A stretch of DNA of 18,067 bases from Campylobacteraceae bacterium (GCA_026985655.1 JALSQB010000027.1:1-18067), one strand, 5' to 3'; shown: positions 1 through 7,817, counted from the first letter of the stretch. Notes: generated by a model from the sequence alone, not told the origin. Translations and numbers: made by a program.

Positions 1-365
1 ATCGCAATAATGAGTTCAGCTTTACTACCTGCTTCTAAACCATAGTTGTAGCCTTTTGAGACCTCGATGAGTGCAGTAACAAAGTTGGGGAATTGGTTTA
101 CCTTAAGAGGAAAAACAGCTTGAAATTTACCTTGGTAGTCAAAGACTTCTCTTGCACGGTTAAATTGTGCATAGAGTGTAGCAATTTGTTTTTTGATGAG
201 GTGAGGAAATCGTAACAGTAAAGGACCTGTATGCCCTTGCTCTCTTAATTTTTTGGTAATCTCTAATAGTGAGGGTTCATTTTTATGTTTTACATTGACC
301 GTATTCTCTTTGATGATAAAATTCTCATCTGCCCATATATCTATGCCATAATTTTCTTGCATCAT
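1..365 (-). CDS. speA: Biosynthetic arginine decarboxylase, N-terminal part (runs off left edge)
   Basis: PLP-dependent decarboxylase converting arginine to agmatine, the entry to polyamine synthesis; cytoplasmic. Only the first ~121 codons are present. Translating the reverse strand from the ATG at 365 gives a start MMQENYGIDIWADENF, then LLLRFPHLIKKQI, then FPLKVNQ, whose Lys matches the PLP-binding lysine of SpeA (VYPIKVNQ in E. coli), and YNYGLEAGSKAELI, a SpeA signature. Two ATGs lie in tandem (363-365 and 360-362); AGAGGT at 368-373 serves either, so the exact start is open by one codon. Divergent from the Ppx-like gene, with 52 bp between them. Family assignment is confident; the remaining ~500 residues lie outside the window. 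Confidence 0.93.
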   Translation of the reverse strand, partial: MMQENYGIDIWADENFIIKENTVNVKHKNEPSLLEITKKLREQGHTGPLLLRFPHLIKKQIATLYAQFNRAREVFDYQGKFQAVFPLKVNQFPNFVTALIEVSKGYNYGLEAGSKAELIIA

Positions 366-388
366 TTACCTCTAATCTTTAAAAAAGT

Positions 389-394
389 ATTATA
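389..394 (-). promoter_or_regulatory. Candidate -10 box for speA
   Basis: Reading leftward the sequence is TATAAT, an exact sigma-70 -10 hexamer 24 bp from the speA start, implying a leader of roughly 15-20 nt. No clear -35 is seen, which is usual for Campylobacterota promoters. Confidence 0.5.
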
Positions 395-405
395 TCTAAT
401 TAGAT
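394..405. promoter_or_regulatory. 12-bp perfect palindrome in the speA/ppx divergent region
   Basis: ATCTAATTAGAT is a perfect palindrome touching the upstream side of the speA -10 box and ending just before the Shine-Dalgarno of the phosphatase gene. It could be an operator. In AT-rich DNA a palindrome of this size can arise by chance. Confidence 0.25.
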
Positions 406-417
406 GAGGGGAGTGTT

Positions 418-1329
418 ATGAAAAATATAATTGCCATAGATTTAGGCTCAAATAGTTTAAGAATTTTAAAGATGCATTGTCAGAGTAAAAAAGTGTTGGG
501 TGAATTTCATAAAACAGTTAAAACAGCCGATGGCTTAGCCAAAACAGGCAAGATAAATGATGAAGCCATAAGCAGAGTGGTTACAGCACTCAATGAAGCC
601 AAAGCCCAACTTGATTTTACCGATGCCAAAGTAAAAGCTGTCACCACCGAAGCCATTCGCCAAGCTAAAAATGGATTAGAAGCATTGCGTCAAATAAGTG
701 AACAATCAGGGGTGGCATTTGAGGTCATAGATGGTGACACAGAAGCGAAATATGCCCTTAGAGCTGTGCAAAATAGATTGGAAATTTTAAAACAAATACC
801 CAAAAGTTTCATGATGGTAGATATTGGTGGGGGTTCTACTGAAATGCTTTTTTATTATGAAGAGCAATATTTCTCAAAAAGTTTTCAAATAGGCATTGTA
901 ACCCTAACGCAAAAGTTTAACAATTTAGAAGAGATTGCTAAGGCTATTCCCACGCTTATGGGTGAGATGAGAGCCTATTATGATGAGGTGACAAAAGAAC
1001 ACGGAGAAGTAGAACTCTTTATCGCCACAGCAGGAACACCCACGACCATCGCTGCGATGAAAAAGGGCATGGACTATGCCACCTATGATGCTAAAAAAAT
1101 TCACGGAACAATGCTAAGTAAAAGTGATTTAGCTGAGAAATTAAACATACTGTTAAACATGAGCGAAGCAGAAAAAGTAAAAGCTGTAGGCATAGGACGT
1201 GATGACCTCATAGCCTCTGGCATTTTGATTTACGATGAGCTTTATAATATTTCAGGGTTTGAAGAATCTATGGTGATTGATGACGGCATTCGTGAGGGAG
1301 TGGCTTTTGATGAGTGTTGTGGAGGGTAG
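418..1329 (+). CDS. Ppx/GppA-family phosphatase (exopolyphosphatase or pppGpp phosphohydrolase type)
   Basis: Member of the ASKHA fold family that removes terminal phosphate from polyphosphate or from pppGpp. At 303 aa it has only the two core domains, without the C-terminal HD-like extension of longer relatives. Motifs: phosphate-1 loop IDLGSNSLR (7-15), TEAIRQAKNG (77-86), GDTEAKYA around E109 at the expected catalytic Glu position, phosphate-2 loop VDIGGGSTE (134-142), and ATAGTPTT (203-210). ATG 418 is preceded by GAGGGG at 406-411. Transcribed away from speA; the next gene starts 124 bp downstream. Polyphosphate versus pppGpp preference cannot be read from sequence, so no symbol is given. 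Confidence 0.88.
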   Translation: MKNIIAIDLGSNSLRILKMHCQSKKVLGEFHKTVKTADGLAKTGKINDEAISRVVTALNEAKAQLDFTDAKVKAVTTEAIRQAKNGLEALRQISEQSGVAFEVIDGDTEAKYALRAVQNRLEILKQIPKSFMMVDIGGGSTEMLFYYEEQYFSKSFQIGIVTLTQKFNNLEEIAKAIPTLMGEMRAYYDEVTKEHGEVELFIATAGTPTTIAAMKKGMDYATYDAKKIHGTMLSKSDLAEKLNILLNMSEAEKVKAVGIGRDDLIASGILIYDELYNISGFEESMVIDDGIREGVAFDECCGG

Positions 1330-1330
1330 G

Positions 1331-1345
1331 TGTGACGTGGTCACA
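1331..1345. other. Small perfect hairpin after the phosphatase gene
   Basis: TGTGAC-GTG-GTCACA, a 6-bp stem with a 3-nt loop, directly after the TAG stop. A short TTTT follows 5 nt later, so it could be a weak terminator; the stem is short and the T run displaced. Confidence 0.3.
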
Positions 1346-1414
1346 AGCTATTTTACAAGTTCCATAAGCTCTTGATAGCTAGTCAATAAAAGTCCTTTTT
1401 AAAAAACAAATAGC

Positions 1415-1420
1415 TATAAT
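1415..1420 (+). promoter_or_regulatory. Candidate -10 box for the AAA ATPase gene
   Basis: Exact TATAAT 34 bp before the start codon, with a strong AAGGA Shine-Dalgarno at 1443-1447. No convincing -35. This suggests the ATPase is transcribed as its own unit. Confidence 0.45.
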
Positions 1421-1453
1421 ATTGTTGTTTATATAGAACAAAAAGGATTTTGT

Positions 1454-2647
1454 ATGCTTGAGATACTCTTTAGAAAACAACACTATATCTACAAAAAGAT
1501 AGAAAACATCGCCTATAAGAGGTATTTTTTCGATGTAGTGGATTTTAATGAAAAGCTCATAGGGCTTATAGGGGCGAGAGGAATTGGTAAAACAACCTTT
1601 TTACTTCAGTACCTAGATAGTTTAGAGCTAGATGATGAGAAGAAACTCTACTTTAGTGTAGATAGCATCATGACAAGTCATATGAAGCTTTTTGAGATAG
1701 CAGAGGCGTTTTATAACATCGGTGGTAAAGTGTTAGTCATCGATGAGATACACAAATACAAAGACTTTGAGATAGAACTCAAAGAGATTTATGATTTTTT
1801 AGATTTGCAAGTTATTTTTAGTGGAAGCAGTGCCATTGTTCTCGAACATAAAAAAGCTGACCTTAGCAGACGAGCGATGATTTACCGTCTGAAAGGCTTG
1901 AGCTTTAGAGAATATTTGGAGTTGAAACTAGGAGAGAGCTTTGCTTCTTATAAACTTGAAGAGATACTTCAAAATCATGTCAAGATAGCCAAAGAGATAA
2001 GCAAAATAATTAAGCCTTTGGAGCATTTTAAGACCTACTTGCAATCGGGCTACTATCCTTTTGCTTTTGAGACACCACACAGCTACTGCATCAAACTCGA
2101 AGAGACCATTAATACCGTGATAGAGAGTGATTTGCCCATTATTTTCAACATAGAACCTGCTAACATACATAAACTCAAACAGCTAGTTGCGTACATCTGT
2201 CGTTCAAAGCCCTACGAACTGAACCTTACAGCACTAGCACAAAAGATAGGCATTAATAGAAAGACACTTTATCAGTACATCTATTATTTGACTTTGGGAA
2301 ATATCTTCTCTCGGCTTGAAGGTAAAAGTAAGGGAGATAGGCTTTTTTCTAAACCTGCAAAACTCTACCTCAATAACCCCAACCTAAATCACTGCTACTG
2401 CCAAAACAGTGAAGTAGGGAGCATTAGAGAGGTGTTTTTTCTCAATATGCTCAGTATCGAACATAGACTACTCTACCCTAAAAAAGGTGATTTTTTAGTA
2501 GATGAACGCTATACCTTTGAGATAGGTGGCAAAAATAAGAGCTTTGGACAGGTGAAAGATGTGGCAGAGAGCTTTGTGATAGCGGACAACATAGAGGTGG
2601 GCTTTGGTAACAAGATACCCTTATGGTTATTTGGATTTTTATATTAG
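1454..2647 (+). CDS. AAA family ATPase (AAA_14) with C-terminal DUF4143-type region
   Basis: A 397-aa ATPase of the archaeal-type/AAA_14 group. Visible: Walker A GARGIGKTT (40-48), Walker B VLVIDEIHKY (93-102), an SGSS sensor-like motif (123-126), the group-typical stretch RLKGLSFREYLEL (145-157), a winged-helix-like segment LTALAQKIGINRKTLYQYI (258-276), and a C-terminal EIGGKNKSFGQ (356-366) where this family has its PD-(D/E)xK-like region. Biological role is unknown; these proteins are scattered, often horizontally transferred, and sometimes suspected of defence or toxin-antitoxin roles. Here it sits alone between the phosphatase and the convergent M14 gene with no partner. No signal peptide or membrane segment. 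ATG 1454 has AAGGA 6 nt upstream. Confidence 0.85.
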   Translation: MLEILFRKQHYIYKKIENIAYKRYFFDVVDFNEKLIGLIGARGIGKTTFLLQYLDSLELDDEKKLYFSVDSIMTSHMKLFEIAEAFYNIGGKVLVIDEIHKYKDFEIELKEIYDFLDLQVIFSGSSAIVLEHKKADLSRRAMIYRLKGLSFREYLELKLGESFASYKLEEILQNHVKIAKEISKIIKPLEHFKTYLQSGYYPFAFETPHSYCIKLEETINTVIESDLPIIFNIEPANIHKLKQLVAYICRSKPYELNLTALAQKIGINRKTLYQYIYYLTLGNIFSRLEGKSKGDRLFSKPAKLYLNNPNLNHCYCQNSEVGSIREVFFLNMLSIEHRLLYPKKGDFLVDERYTFEIGGKNKSFGQVKDVAESFVIADNIEVGFGNKIPLWLFGFLY

Positions 2648-2688
2648 GAGAGTATGTTTAGCGTGATTTTTTAGGGTTTTTAGTTTTT

Positions 2689-2702
2689 ACACCATTTGGT
2701 GT
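2689..2702. repeat. Short inverted repeat in the convergent gap
   Basis: ACACCA-TT-TGGTGT, 6-bp arms, between the ends of the AAA ATPase and M14 genes. No T run follows on either strand, so it is not a standard Rho-independent terminator. The rest of 2648-2798 holds only a doubtful short reading frame. Confidence 0.3.
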
Positions 2703-2798
2703 TGTTGCACCTATAAACATGTATGCTATAAGCTTAGAAGAAGATGCTGAAGATGTAGTGCTACCAATAACTGTGGATTACACTACTCTTAGTCACCC

Positions 2799-5378
2799 CT
2801 ACTTAGCCTTGTATTCCACAACAGATGCTTGACTGTAATTAGGCACATTATCGTAGGTAAATACTGCAAAATATTTGTCCATTTTGGTTGAGCCGAAATT
2901 GTCAAAGGTGTAGTTGTCTGAACCAGCGTAGAGTTTTACGCCATCAAAAGGGTTTTTGGGTTTATGCCAACGGTTTCTTACCACATAATAGCCTACTAGG
3001 TCACTATCTTCTATTTTATCCCAAGTGATTTTAATGAGTTTGTTTTCAATTTTTGTTTGTAAATTGACAGGTGAGGGAAGAGGGAGCTTTCTGCGTTTGA
3101 TGTACTTAATCATCAGTTTAGCAGAATGTTTACCTTCAAATGCCCAGTTAATAAGGTGTTCACGGGTTAAGACAGAAGTGGGCTTAATGATGAACTTTGC
3201 CTCTTTGCCTTCACGTTGTTTTGCTTCTAAAGCAAGTTTTGAGTAGTGGTCAAATACAAAATGGTGTTTCTTTTTTGTGCCAAGTTCAGCAGAACTTACT
3301 TCATAACCAATAAACTCAATACGCTCACGCTCTTTAATGTCATCATAAGAGAACTCTTCTAAATCAATAAACTCTACGTTATATCGTATATCTACTTTCT
3401 GTTTAACTGTACTGCTGTTATAGAGTTCAATCCATGCATCGGTAATGACTACTTCATCAGGGTTGGGTAGGCTACTTAAATCAAACGAGAGGTAGGCAAA
3501 AATCTTTTCATCGTTTTTGTTAAATCCACAAGCTAAAGTATCGCTACTAATAGCCTCATTACTAATGGTCATACTGTTTTCAAGTGGAAGTTCAACTTTA
3601 GTACTAGGAATGGTATATTTAATGTCAATGGCTGGTCGGTAGTGTAAGCCTCCACCTTGATTTCCATAGCCCATGTCGAAGACCATCATTTGAGAATCTC
3701 GCCCAACAGGAAGTTCGGTTGGACCTGATAATTTAAGTGTGATTTTTTGATGCTTTTGTAACTCTTCTTGCACCATTTTATTTTCAAATTCATTACAATC
3801 CCAATGTGACCAAATCCCTTGGGTAAGCTTTTCAGATGGGATACTTAATCCAAGGTTCTTAATACGCGTTGCATTATGCACTTGCTCAAAGTCACGAATG
3901 TTAGGAACAGTCTCTTGGTCGATAATACTTAATGACCACTCGCCATACTTCTCAATTTTAGCAGAGACTCTATTGAGGGGGTAGAGTGAAATTTTTGTCT
4001 CCAAAATAATGGCATTTTTAGGAATGTTAGACAAATCAAAACTCATGACCCCATAAGAGATACCTCTGCCCTCACTGACCCCAACTTTTAAGGAGTTTAC
4101 CCCAAAGTGTCCATGGTTGGCTTCAGGTGATTTTTCTGCCACATACCCAATATCACTAGCATTAGGAAAAATGGTACGAGAAAATTCAGATTCATCAAGA
4201 AGTGTTTTAAATTGTACTTTGGGGGCATAAGGTGATTTTATTTTGGTGAGTTTATTGACAGCACGGACATAGTAGAAGTAGATTGTACCACTTTGTAAAT
4301 TTTCATCTTTAAAATAGGAATTACAGGTTGTTCCTACCAGTGATGAGTAGTTACACGCCATTTTGTTGTTAAGGTTTCGGTAAATTTCAAAGTAAACATT
4401 TTTTTGATTGCTATGTTCCCAAGCGAGTTCAGCTTCATTGGCAGTATAAGATTCCAAGTGAAAGTTCTCTACTCGACTAGAGGCTACTTCTCCGTAGTTT
4501 TTGGCTTCAGATAAGGCATAGAGTAGGGCAGGGATATTTTCATTGACCGATTCAGACATATTTTGAATGTAGTCGGGAATATTACGTGTTCCTACTTCGA
4601 CAACAATGGCAATAATACCTTTTGAGTAGTAATATTCACGTCCCGAACCTGAAATGAGTTTAGTCGGTGGCTTTCCACGGTTAATCCCATAATGTCGTCC
4701 TGTTACTTTATGAATTTGATAGTTCATATTGGCACAAAGTGTATTAAGGTCTGTACCTTCAATTTCACTTTCATGGTTAAATTTATGGGCAGGAAAGAAA
4801 ACATTTCCTTGAGAATGGTAGTCTAAGGCAATGGTGATGTTCTCATGTTCATCAACAAACTTTTTAATGGCTTGGGTCTCTGGTTCTGAAAAAGGGTGAG
4901 GTCCAGAATAGACATTAGAATTGGTTTGAGTAGATTTTTGATAGCCTTCTGAGAAGTTACGGTTTAAATCTACCCCAAAAGTACCATCGCCATTGTTGCG
5001 TCTGTTTTTTCGCCAAAAAGAGAAGTGTTGTCGTGAATATTCAAACCCATCAGGGTTAAGACAAGGCACAATGTAGAGGGTATTTTGTGTAAGAACGTCA
5101 GCTATTTCTGGGTTTGTGTTGTGATTTAAAAGTAAGTAGTCAATAAATGAAACAGCCAATTCATGCCCAATCCACTCTCGTGCATGGGCAGTACCTGTAT
5201 AAAGAAGAGCAGGTTTTAAATCAGCTGTACTGACATTTAGTGAAATGGTGGCTAGTAGAATGGGTCTATTTTCCCAAGTGGTTCCAATATTTTGAATTGT
5301 AATTAATTCAGGATATTTTTGAACACAAGTTTCAAGAAAAGCACAGCTTTCGTCATAAGATTTGTATTGTTGTTTCAT
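2799..5378 (-). CDS. M14-family zinc carboxypeptidase with FN3 and DNRLRE-like domains
   Basis: Peptidase_M14 domain at ~1-295 with the full active-site set: HARE with zinc ligands H65 and E68, FWRKNRRNN (121-129) and GVDLNRN (135-141) for substrate carboxylate binding, zinc ligand H188 in DYHSQGN, and catalytic E261 in VVEVGTRN. It should remove C-terminal residues from peptides or amino-acid conjugates. After it come an FN3-like domain (~303-393), two DNRLRE/CBM96-like beta domains each with an FDLS motif (~400-592 and ~600-760), and a final FN3-like domain (~767-859). The N-terminus MKQQYKSYDES has no signal peptide, and the frame upstream meets a stop without another ATG, GTG or TTG, so secretion by Sec is not supported, which is odd for such accessory domains. 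It is 103 bp downstream of the ATP-grasp gene and probably has its own promoter. Confidence 0.88.
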   Translation of the reverse strand: MKQQYKSYDESCAFLETCVQKYPELITIQNIGTTWENRPILLATISLNVSTADLKPALLYTGTAHAREWIGHELAVSFIDYLLLNHNTNPEIADVLTQNTLYIVPCLNPDGFEYSRQHFSFWRKNRRNNGDGTFGVDLNRNFSEGYQKSTQTNSNVYSGPHPFSEPETQAIKKFVDEHENITIALDYHSQGNVFFPAHKFNHESEIEGTDLNTLCANMNYQIHKVTGRHYGINRGKPPTKLISGSGREYYYSKGIIAIVVEVGTRNIPDYIQNMSESVNENIPALLYALSEAKNYGEVASSRVENFHLESYTANEAELAWEHSNQKNVYFEIYRNLNNKMACNYSSLVGTTCNSYFKDENLQSGTIYFYYVRAVNKLTKIKSPYAPKVQFKTLLDESEFSRTIFPNASDIGYVAEKSPEANHGHFGVNSLKVGVSEGRGISYGVMSFDLSNIPKNAIILETKISLYPLNRVSAKIEKYGEWSLSIIDQETVPNIRDFEQVHNATRIKNLGLSIPSEKLTQGIWSHWDCNEFENKMVQEELQKHQKITLKLSGPTELPVGRDSQMMVFDMGYGNQGGGLHYRPAIDIKYTIPSTKVELPLENSMTISNEAISSDTLACGFNKNDEKIFAYLSFDLSSLPNPDEVVITDAWIELYNSSTVKQKVDIRYNVEFIDLEEFSYDDIKERERIEFIGYEVSSAELGTKKKHHFVFDHYSKLALEAKQREGKEAKFIIKPTSVLTREHLINWAFEGKHSAKLMIKYIKRRKLPLPSPVNLQTKIENKLIKITWDKIEDSDLVGYYVVRNRWHKPKNPFDGVKLYAGSDNYTFDNFGSTKMDKYFAVFTYDNVPNYSQASVVEYKAK

Positions 5379-5419
5379 CGCGTATTTCCCAAGTGAATAT
5401 GGTGAAATTTTAGCGAAAT

Positions 5420-5425
5420 ATTATA
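5420..5425 (-). promoter_or_regulatory. Candidate -10 box for the M14 gene
   Basis: Leftward TATAAT about 42 bp before the M14 start codon at 5378. No clear -35; a 9-bp dyad lies where one would be expected. Ribosome binding at the M14 start is weak (only GGGA nearby). Confidence 0.4.
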
Positions 5426-5442
5426 TAGCTATGGTTGAAGAG

Positions 5443-5465
5443 AGGTGTAGTTTTAGACTACACCT
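5443..5465. promoter_or_regulatory. 9-bp inverted repeat between ATP-grasp and M14 genes
   Basis: AGGTGTAGT - TTTAG - ACTACACCT, a perfect 9-bp stem with a 5-nt loop. Leftward transcription from the ATP-grasp gene crosses it, but CTCTTCAACC follows rather than a T run, so intrinsic termination is doubtful. It overlaps the expected -35 of the M14 promoter, so an operator or an RNA processing hairpin is equally possible. Confidence 0.45.
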
Positions 5466-5481
5466 TAAGATTATGGCTTAC

Positions 5482-6894
5482 TTAATTCTTTTTAAAGTTA
5501 TTCCAAACGACCATAATAGCATCAAGTATATCACTCTTAATACCTTTAATGTCTTTTAAGATTTTTGGTTCATTTTCTAAAATATTAACAATCGCTTGAT
5601 GTGAAAAACGATTGGTTATTTTTTTCAATTTTTTCTTTCCCAGACCGTTTACAGAGGTAAGCAGTGTTTCTAAATCTTCATTTGAAATTTTAACAGCAGG
5701 GATACTTTCATCTTCAGAGACAACAGGGGCTTCATTTTTCTTTAAAGCTGGCACTTTCATGCTTTTAAGATTTTTTAGTGAAAATTTGTCTTGGTAGTTC
5801 CATTTTTCACTCGGCCACTCTTCAAAAGTCCGTGGTTTGACATCATATACTTTGTACTGTTTGTCTAATTCATGTAAAAATACTTCACCCTCACCATAGT
5901 GTTTTTTCTTTTTTCCAAAGAATGCACCATCATAAGAGGGGTTAAATGCTCCAAAGGTAATGTGTCGCATGGTTCTTAGTAAATCAGGATTGATTTTACC
6001 CAGTTCTTCCCAGTTAAACATTGGCATGTGTGGTTTTCTGAAACGTCCTTTGCTTAAAGACCACATAATGTATTGACCAATCCAATCTCGAATGTAAGGA
6101 AAAGCAGCAAAAGCTGTTGCACACTCTAAGATGCGAACTTTACCATCTTTACCATAGGCAACATCACATGCCCAATACTCTGCATTGGCTGATTTACTTA
6201 CACGAACGGCAAGGTCAAGCACACTTTTTGGTACGTCCATGTAATCCATTGAACCCCCTTGACTGGTGTTGGTAAGCCATTCACCCTCAGGAGCACGTCG
6301 CCAAAAAGCACAAACAGGTTTGTGACCAATGAGCATCACACGAATATCAGCTTCCATTGGTACAAAGTCTTGAAAATACATTGGGTGATATTTTTTTTCA
6401 TCAAACAAGGCTTTTGCTTCTTTGTAAGAATCTACTTTGTGTACAAAATATCCCCCATAGTTAGAAGGACCATAAGATTTTTTAACAATTTTAGGATATT
6501 GCGTCTTTTTCAAAAACTTGTCAGCATTAGGACGGTTGTAGTAAACATACGTTTTGGGAATAGGTAAGTCATATTTCCATGCAAAACGGGTGACATTCTC
6601 TTTGGATTTGTTAGAAAATTGGGTGTCAAGAGAGGGGATAAAACGAACATTGGGTAAAGCACGAGCAATCTCTCTAAAAGTTTCATATGCCGTTGCAGGA
6701 ACATTCCCAATAAGTACATCAATTTTTTTCTTTTTAACCTCTTTAATAAATCTATCTTTATCATTTCCCCAATGATAGGTTACTGTTTCTATTTTGTTTG
6801 GCCAGCCTTTAAAGTTGGAGTAGTCGAAAAATCTAAGTACATAATCCATGTACAAAAAACCTAGTTTTGGTAACTCTTTATTGCTTAATCCCAT
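5482..6894 (-). CDS. Divergent RimK-like ATP-grasp protein with C-terminal helix-hairpin-helix domain
   Basis: A 470-aa protein. Residues ~1-95 look like a pre-ATP-grasp domain and ~95-270 like a RimK-type ATP-grasp core: IVKKSYGPSNYGG (136-148), QDFVPMEADIRVMLIG (175-190), NTSQGGS (209-215), CDVAYGKDGKVRILECATAF (243-262). The core resembles the next gene upstream. Where active RimK-like enzymes have E-x-N as metal ligands, this one has E257-C-A259, so the Asn is lost. Residues ~275-400 are a basic, low-similarity linker. Residues ~405-470 form two HhH-like units, SVNGLGKKKLKKI (414-426) and DIKGIKSDILDAI (448-460), of the kind that binds DNA in UvrC, RecD2 or RuvA. AAAGGA precedes the ATG, and the upstream ligase gene ends 17 bp away. 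Ligase, pseudo-enzyme or DNA-linked role cannot be decided here. Confidence 0.8.
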   Translation of the reverse strand: MGLSNKELPKLGFLYMDYVLRFFDYSNFKGWPNKIETVTYHWGNDKDRFIKEVKKKKIDVLIGNVPATAYETFREIARALPNVRFIPSLDTQFSNKSKENVTRFAWKYDLPIPKTYVYYNRPNADKFLKKTQYPKIVKKSYGPSNYGGYFVHKVDSYKEAKALFDEKKYHPMYFQDFVPMEADIRVMLIGHKPVCAFWRRAPEGEWLTNTSQGGSMDYMDVPKSVLDLAVRVSKSANAEYWACDVAYGKDGKVRILECATAFAAFPYIRDWIGQYIMWSLSKGRFRKPHMPMFNWEELGKINPDLLRTMRHITFGAFNPSYDGAFFGKKKKHYGEGEVFLHELDKQYKVYDVKPRTFEEWPSEKWNYQDKFSLKNLKSMKVPALKKNEAPVVSEDESIPAVKISNEDLETLLTSVNGLGKKKLKKITNRFSHQAIVNILENEPKILKDIKGIKSDILDAIMVVWNNFKKN

Positions 6895-6911
6895 TTGCTT
6901 TTCCTTTAATT

Positions 6912-7817
6912 TTAGTGTGTTTTTCGGTCGATTAAATTGACAATAAGGTCTATTTTTTTGTCATTGAAATTCAGCCCCATCTTCTCTTGTTCTGGGGTGG
7001 CAAAGGCTGGAATGCCATTAACTTCTAAGACAACATACTCCTCTTTTTCTTGGTCATAAATAATATCAACTCCTGCAATGTCTGTACCACAAGCTTTAGC
7101 TGCATTAATGGCAACTTTTAAAACATCATCATTGCACTCTCGCATAAATACAGAACCTCCTGAAGTGACATTGGTTCGCCAATCATTACCACCTGCTTTA
7201 CGTCCATAACATCCTACATATTGACCATCTACAATATCTACTCTAAAGTCAGTGTTGTCATAATTAATAAATTTTTCTACAAAAACTTCTCGTGTATTAC
7301 TCTGGTTTAGTGTTGGAAATAGGGATTGTAGATTATCGCTATTTTCGATTTTGGTAAGACCAGTACCTCCCCAACCATTGGTGGGTTTATAGACCATACC
7401 ACCCCATTTTTTAAGTATTTTATAGAGTTTTGCTTGGGAATCATCACGATGGAACAGTCGGTAGTCTGCTGTTTTAATACCTGCATTTCTTAAAACAAAT
7501 GAAGTTTGGAACTTATCTTCAGTGAGTGCAAAGGCATCATAAGTGTTAATCATAGGAATCATTCTGTTTAATGCTTGATAGAGATAGGTCTGGTAAATGG
7601 TCTGTTCTCCTGCATTATAAGAGAAGAAAAGGTCAAGTTTATTGAGCTTAATTCCATTATGAACAATATTTTTATTTCTAGCCATCGCATCACGTAGGTT
7701 AATATTGTCAATGGTTAAAATATTACGCTCTTTAAGTTTTTTAATGATTTTTTTCCCAATGGCATCGCCCCCACCATTTTTGTAGAGCCACATTCCAATG
7801 GTTCGTTTATCTGACAT
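6912..7817 (-). CDS. RimK-like ATP-grasp ligase
   Basis: A 301-aa ATP-grasp enzyme expected to activate a carboxylate as acyl phosphate and join it to an amine, as in alpha-L-glutamate ligases. Seen: SYNAGEQTIYQ (66-76), EDKFQTSFVLRNAGI (100-114) with the usual Lys K102, the glycine-rich loop KPTNGWGGTGLTK (144-156), EKFINYDNTDFRVDIV (181-196), TSGGSVF (218-224), and a complete metal site D251, E265, N267 in VDIIYD...LEVNG. So, unlike its neighbour, it looks catalytically intact. Its ATG overlaps the last 11 nt of the M20 gene, with AGGAG 6 nt upstream inside that gene, indicating translational coupling. Substrates are unknown; it is not ribosomal RimK by context. Confidence 0.85.
   Translation of the reverse strand: MSDKRTIGMWLYKNGGGDAIGKKIIKKLKERNILTIDNINLRDAMARNKNIVHNGIKLNKLDLFFSYNAGEQTIYQTYLYQALNRMIPMINTYDAFALTEDKFQTSFVLRNAGIKTADYRLFHRDDSQAKLYKILKKWGGMVYKPTNGWGGTGLTKIENSDNLQSLFPTLNQSNTREVFVEKFINYDNTDFRVDIVDGQYVGCYGRKAGGNDWRTNVTSGGSVFMRECNDDVLKVAINAAKACGTDIAGVDIIYDQEKEEYVVLEVNGIPAFATPEQEKMGLNFNDKKIDLIVNLIDRKTH

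Noticed and set aside
2689..2702. Inverted repeat in the convergent gap as an intrinsic terminator
   Set aside because: The stem is only 6 bp with a 2-nt loop and no T run follows on either strand.
2799..5378. M14 gene cluster read as a cell-wall recycling or murein peptide pathway
   Set aside because: No signal peptide, no Mur-type ligase, amidase or permease in the cluster; the ATP-grasp enzymes are RimK-like, not D-Ala-D-Ala ligases.
5362..5559. Open frame on the + strand covering the gap between the M14 and ATP-grasp genes
   Set aside because: It overlaps both genes in antisense, has no Shine-Dalgarno, and its composition follows the opposite strand.
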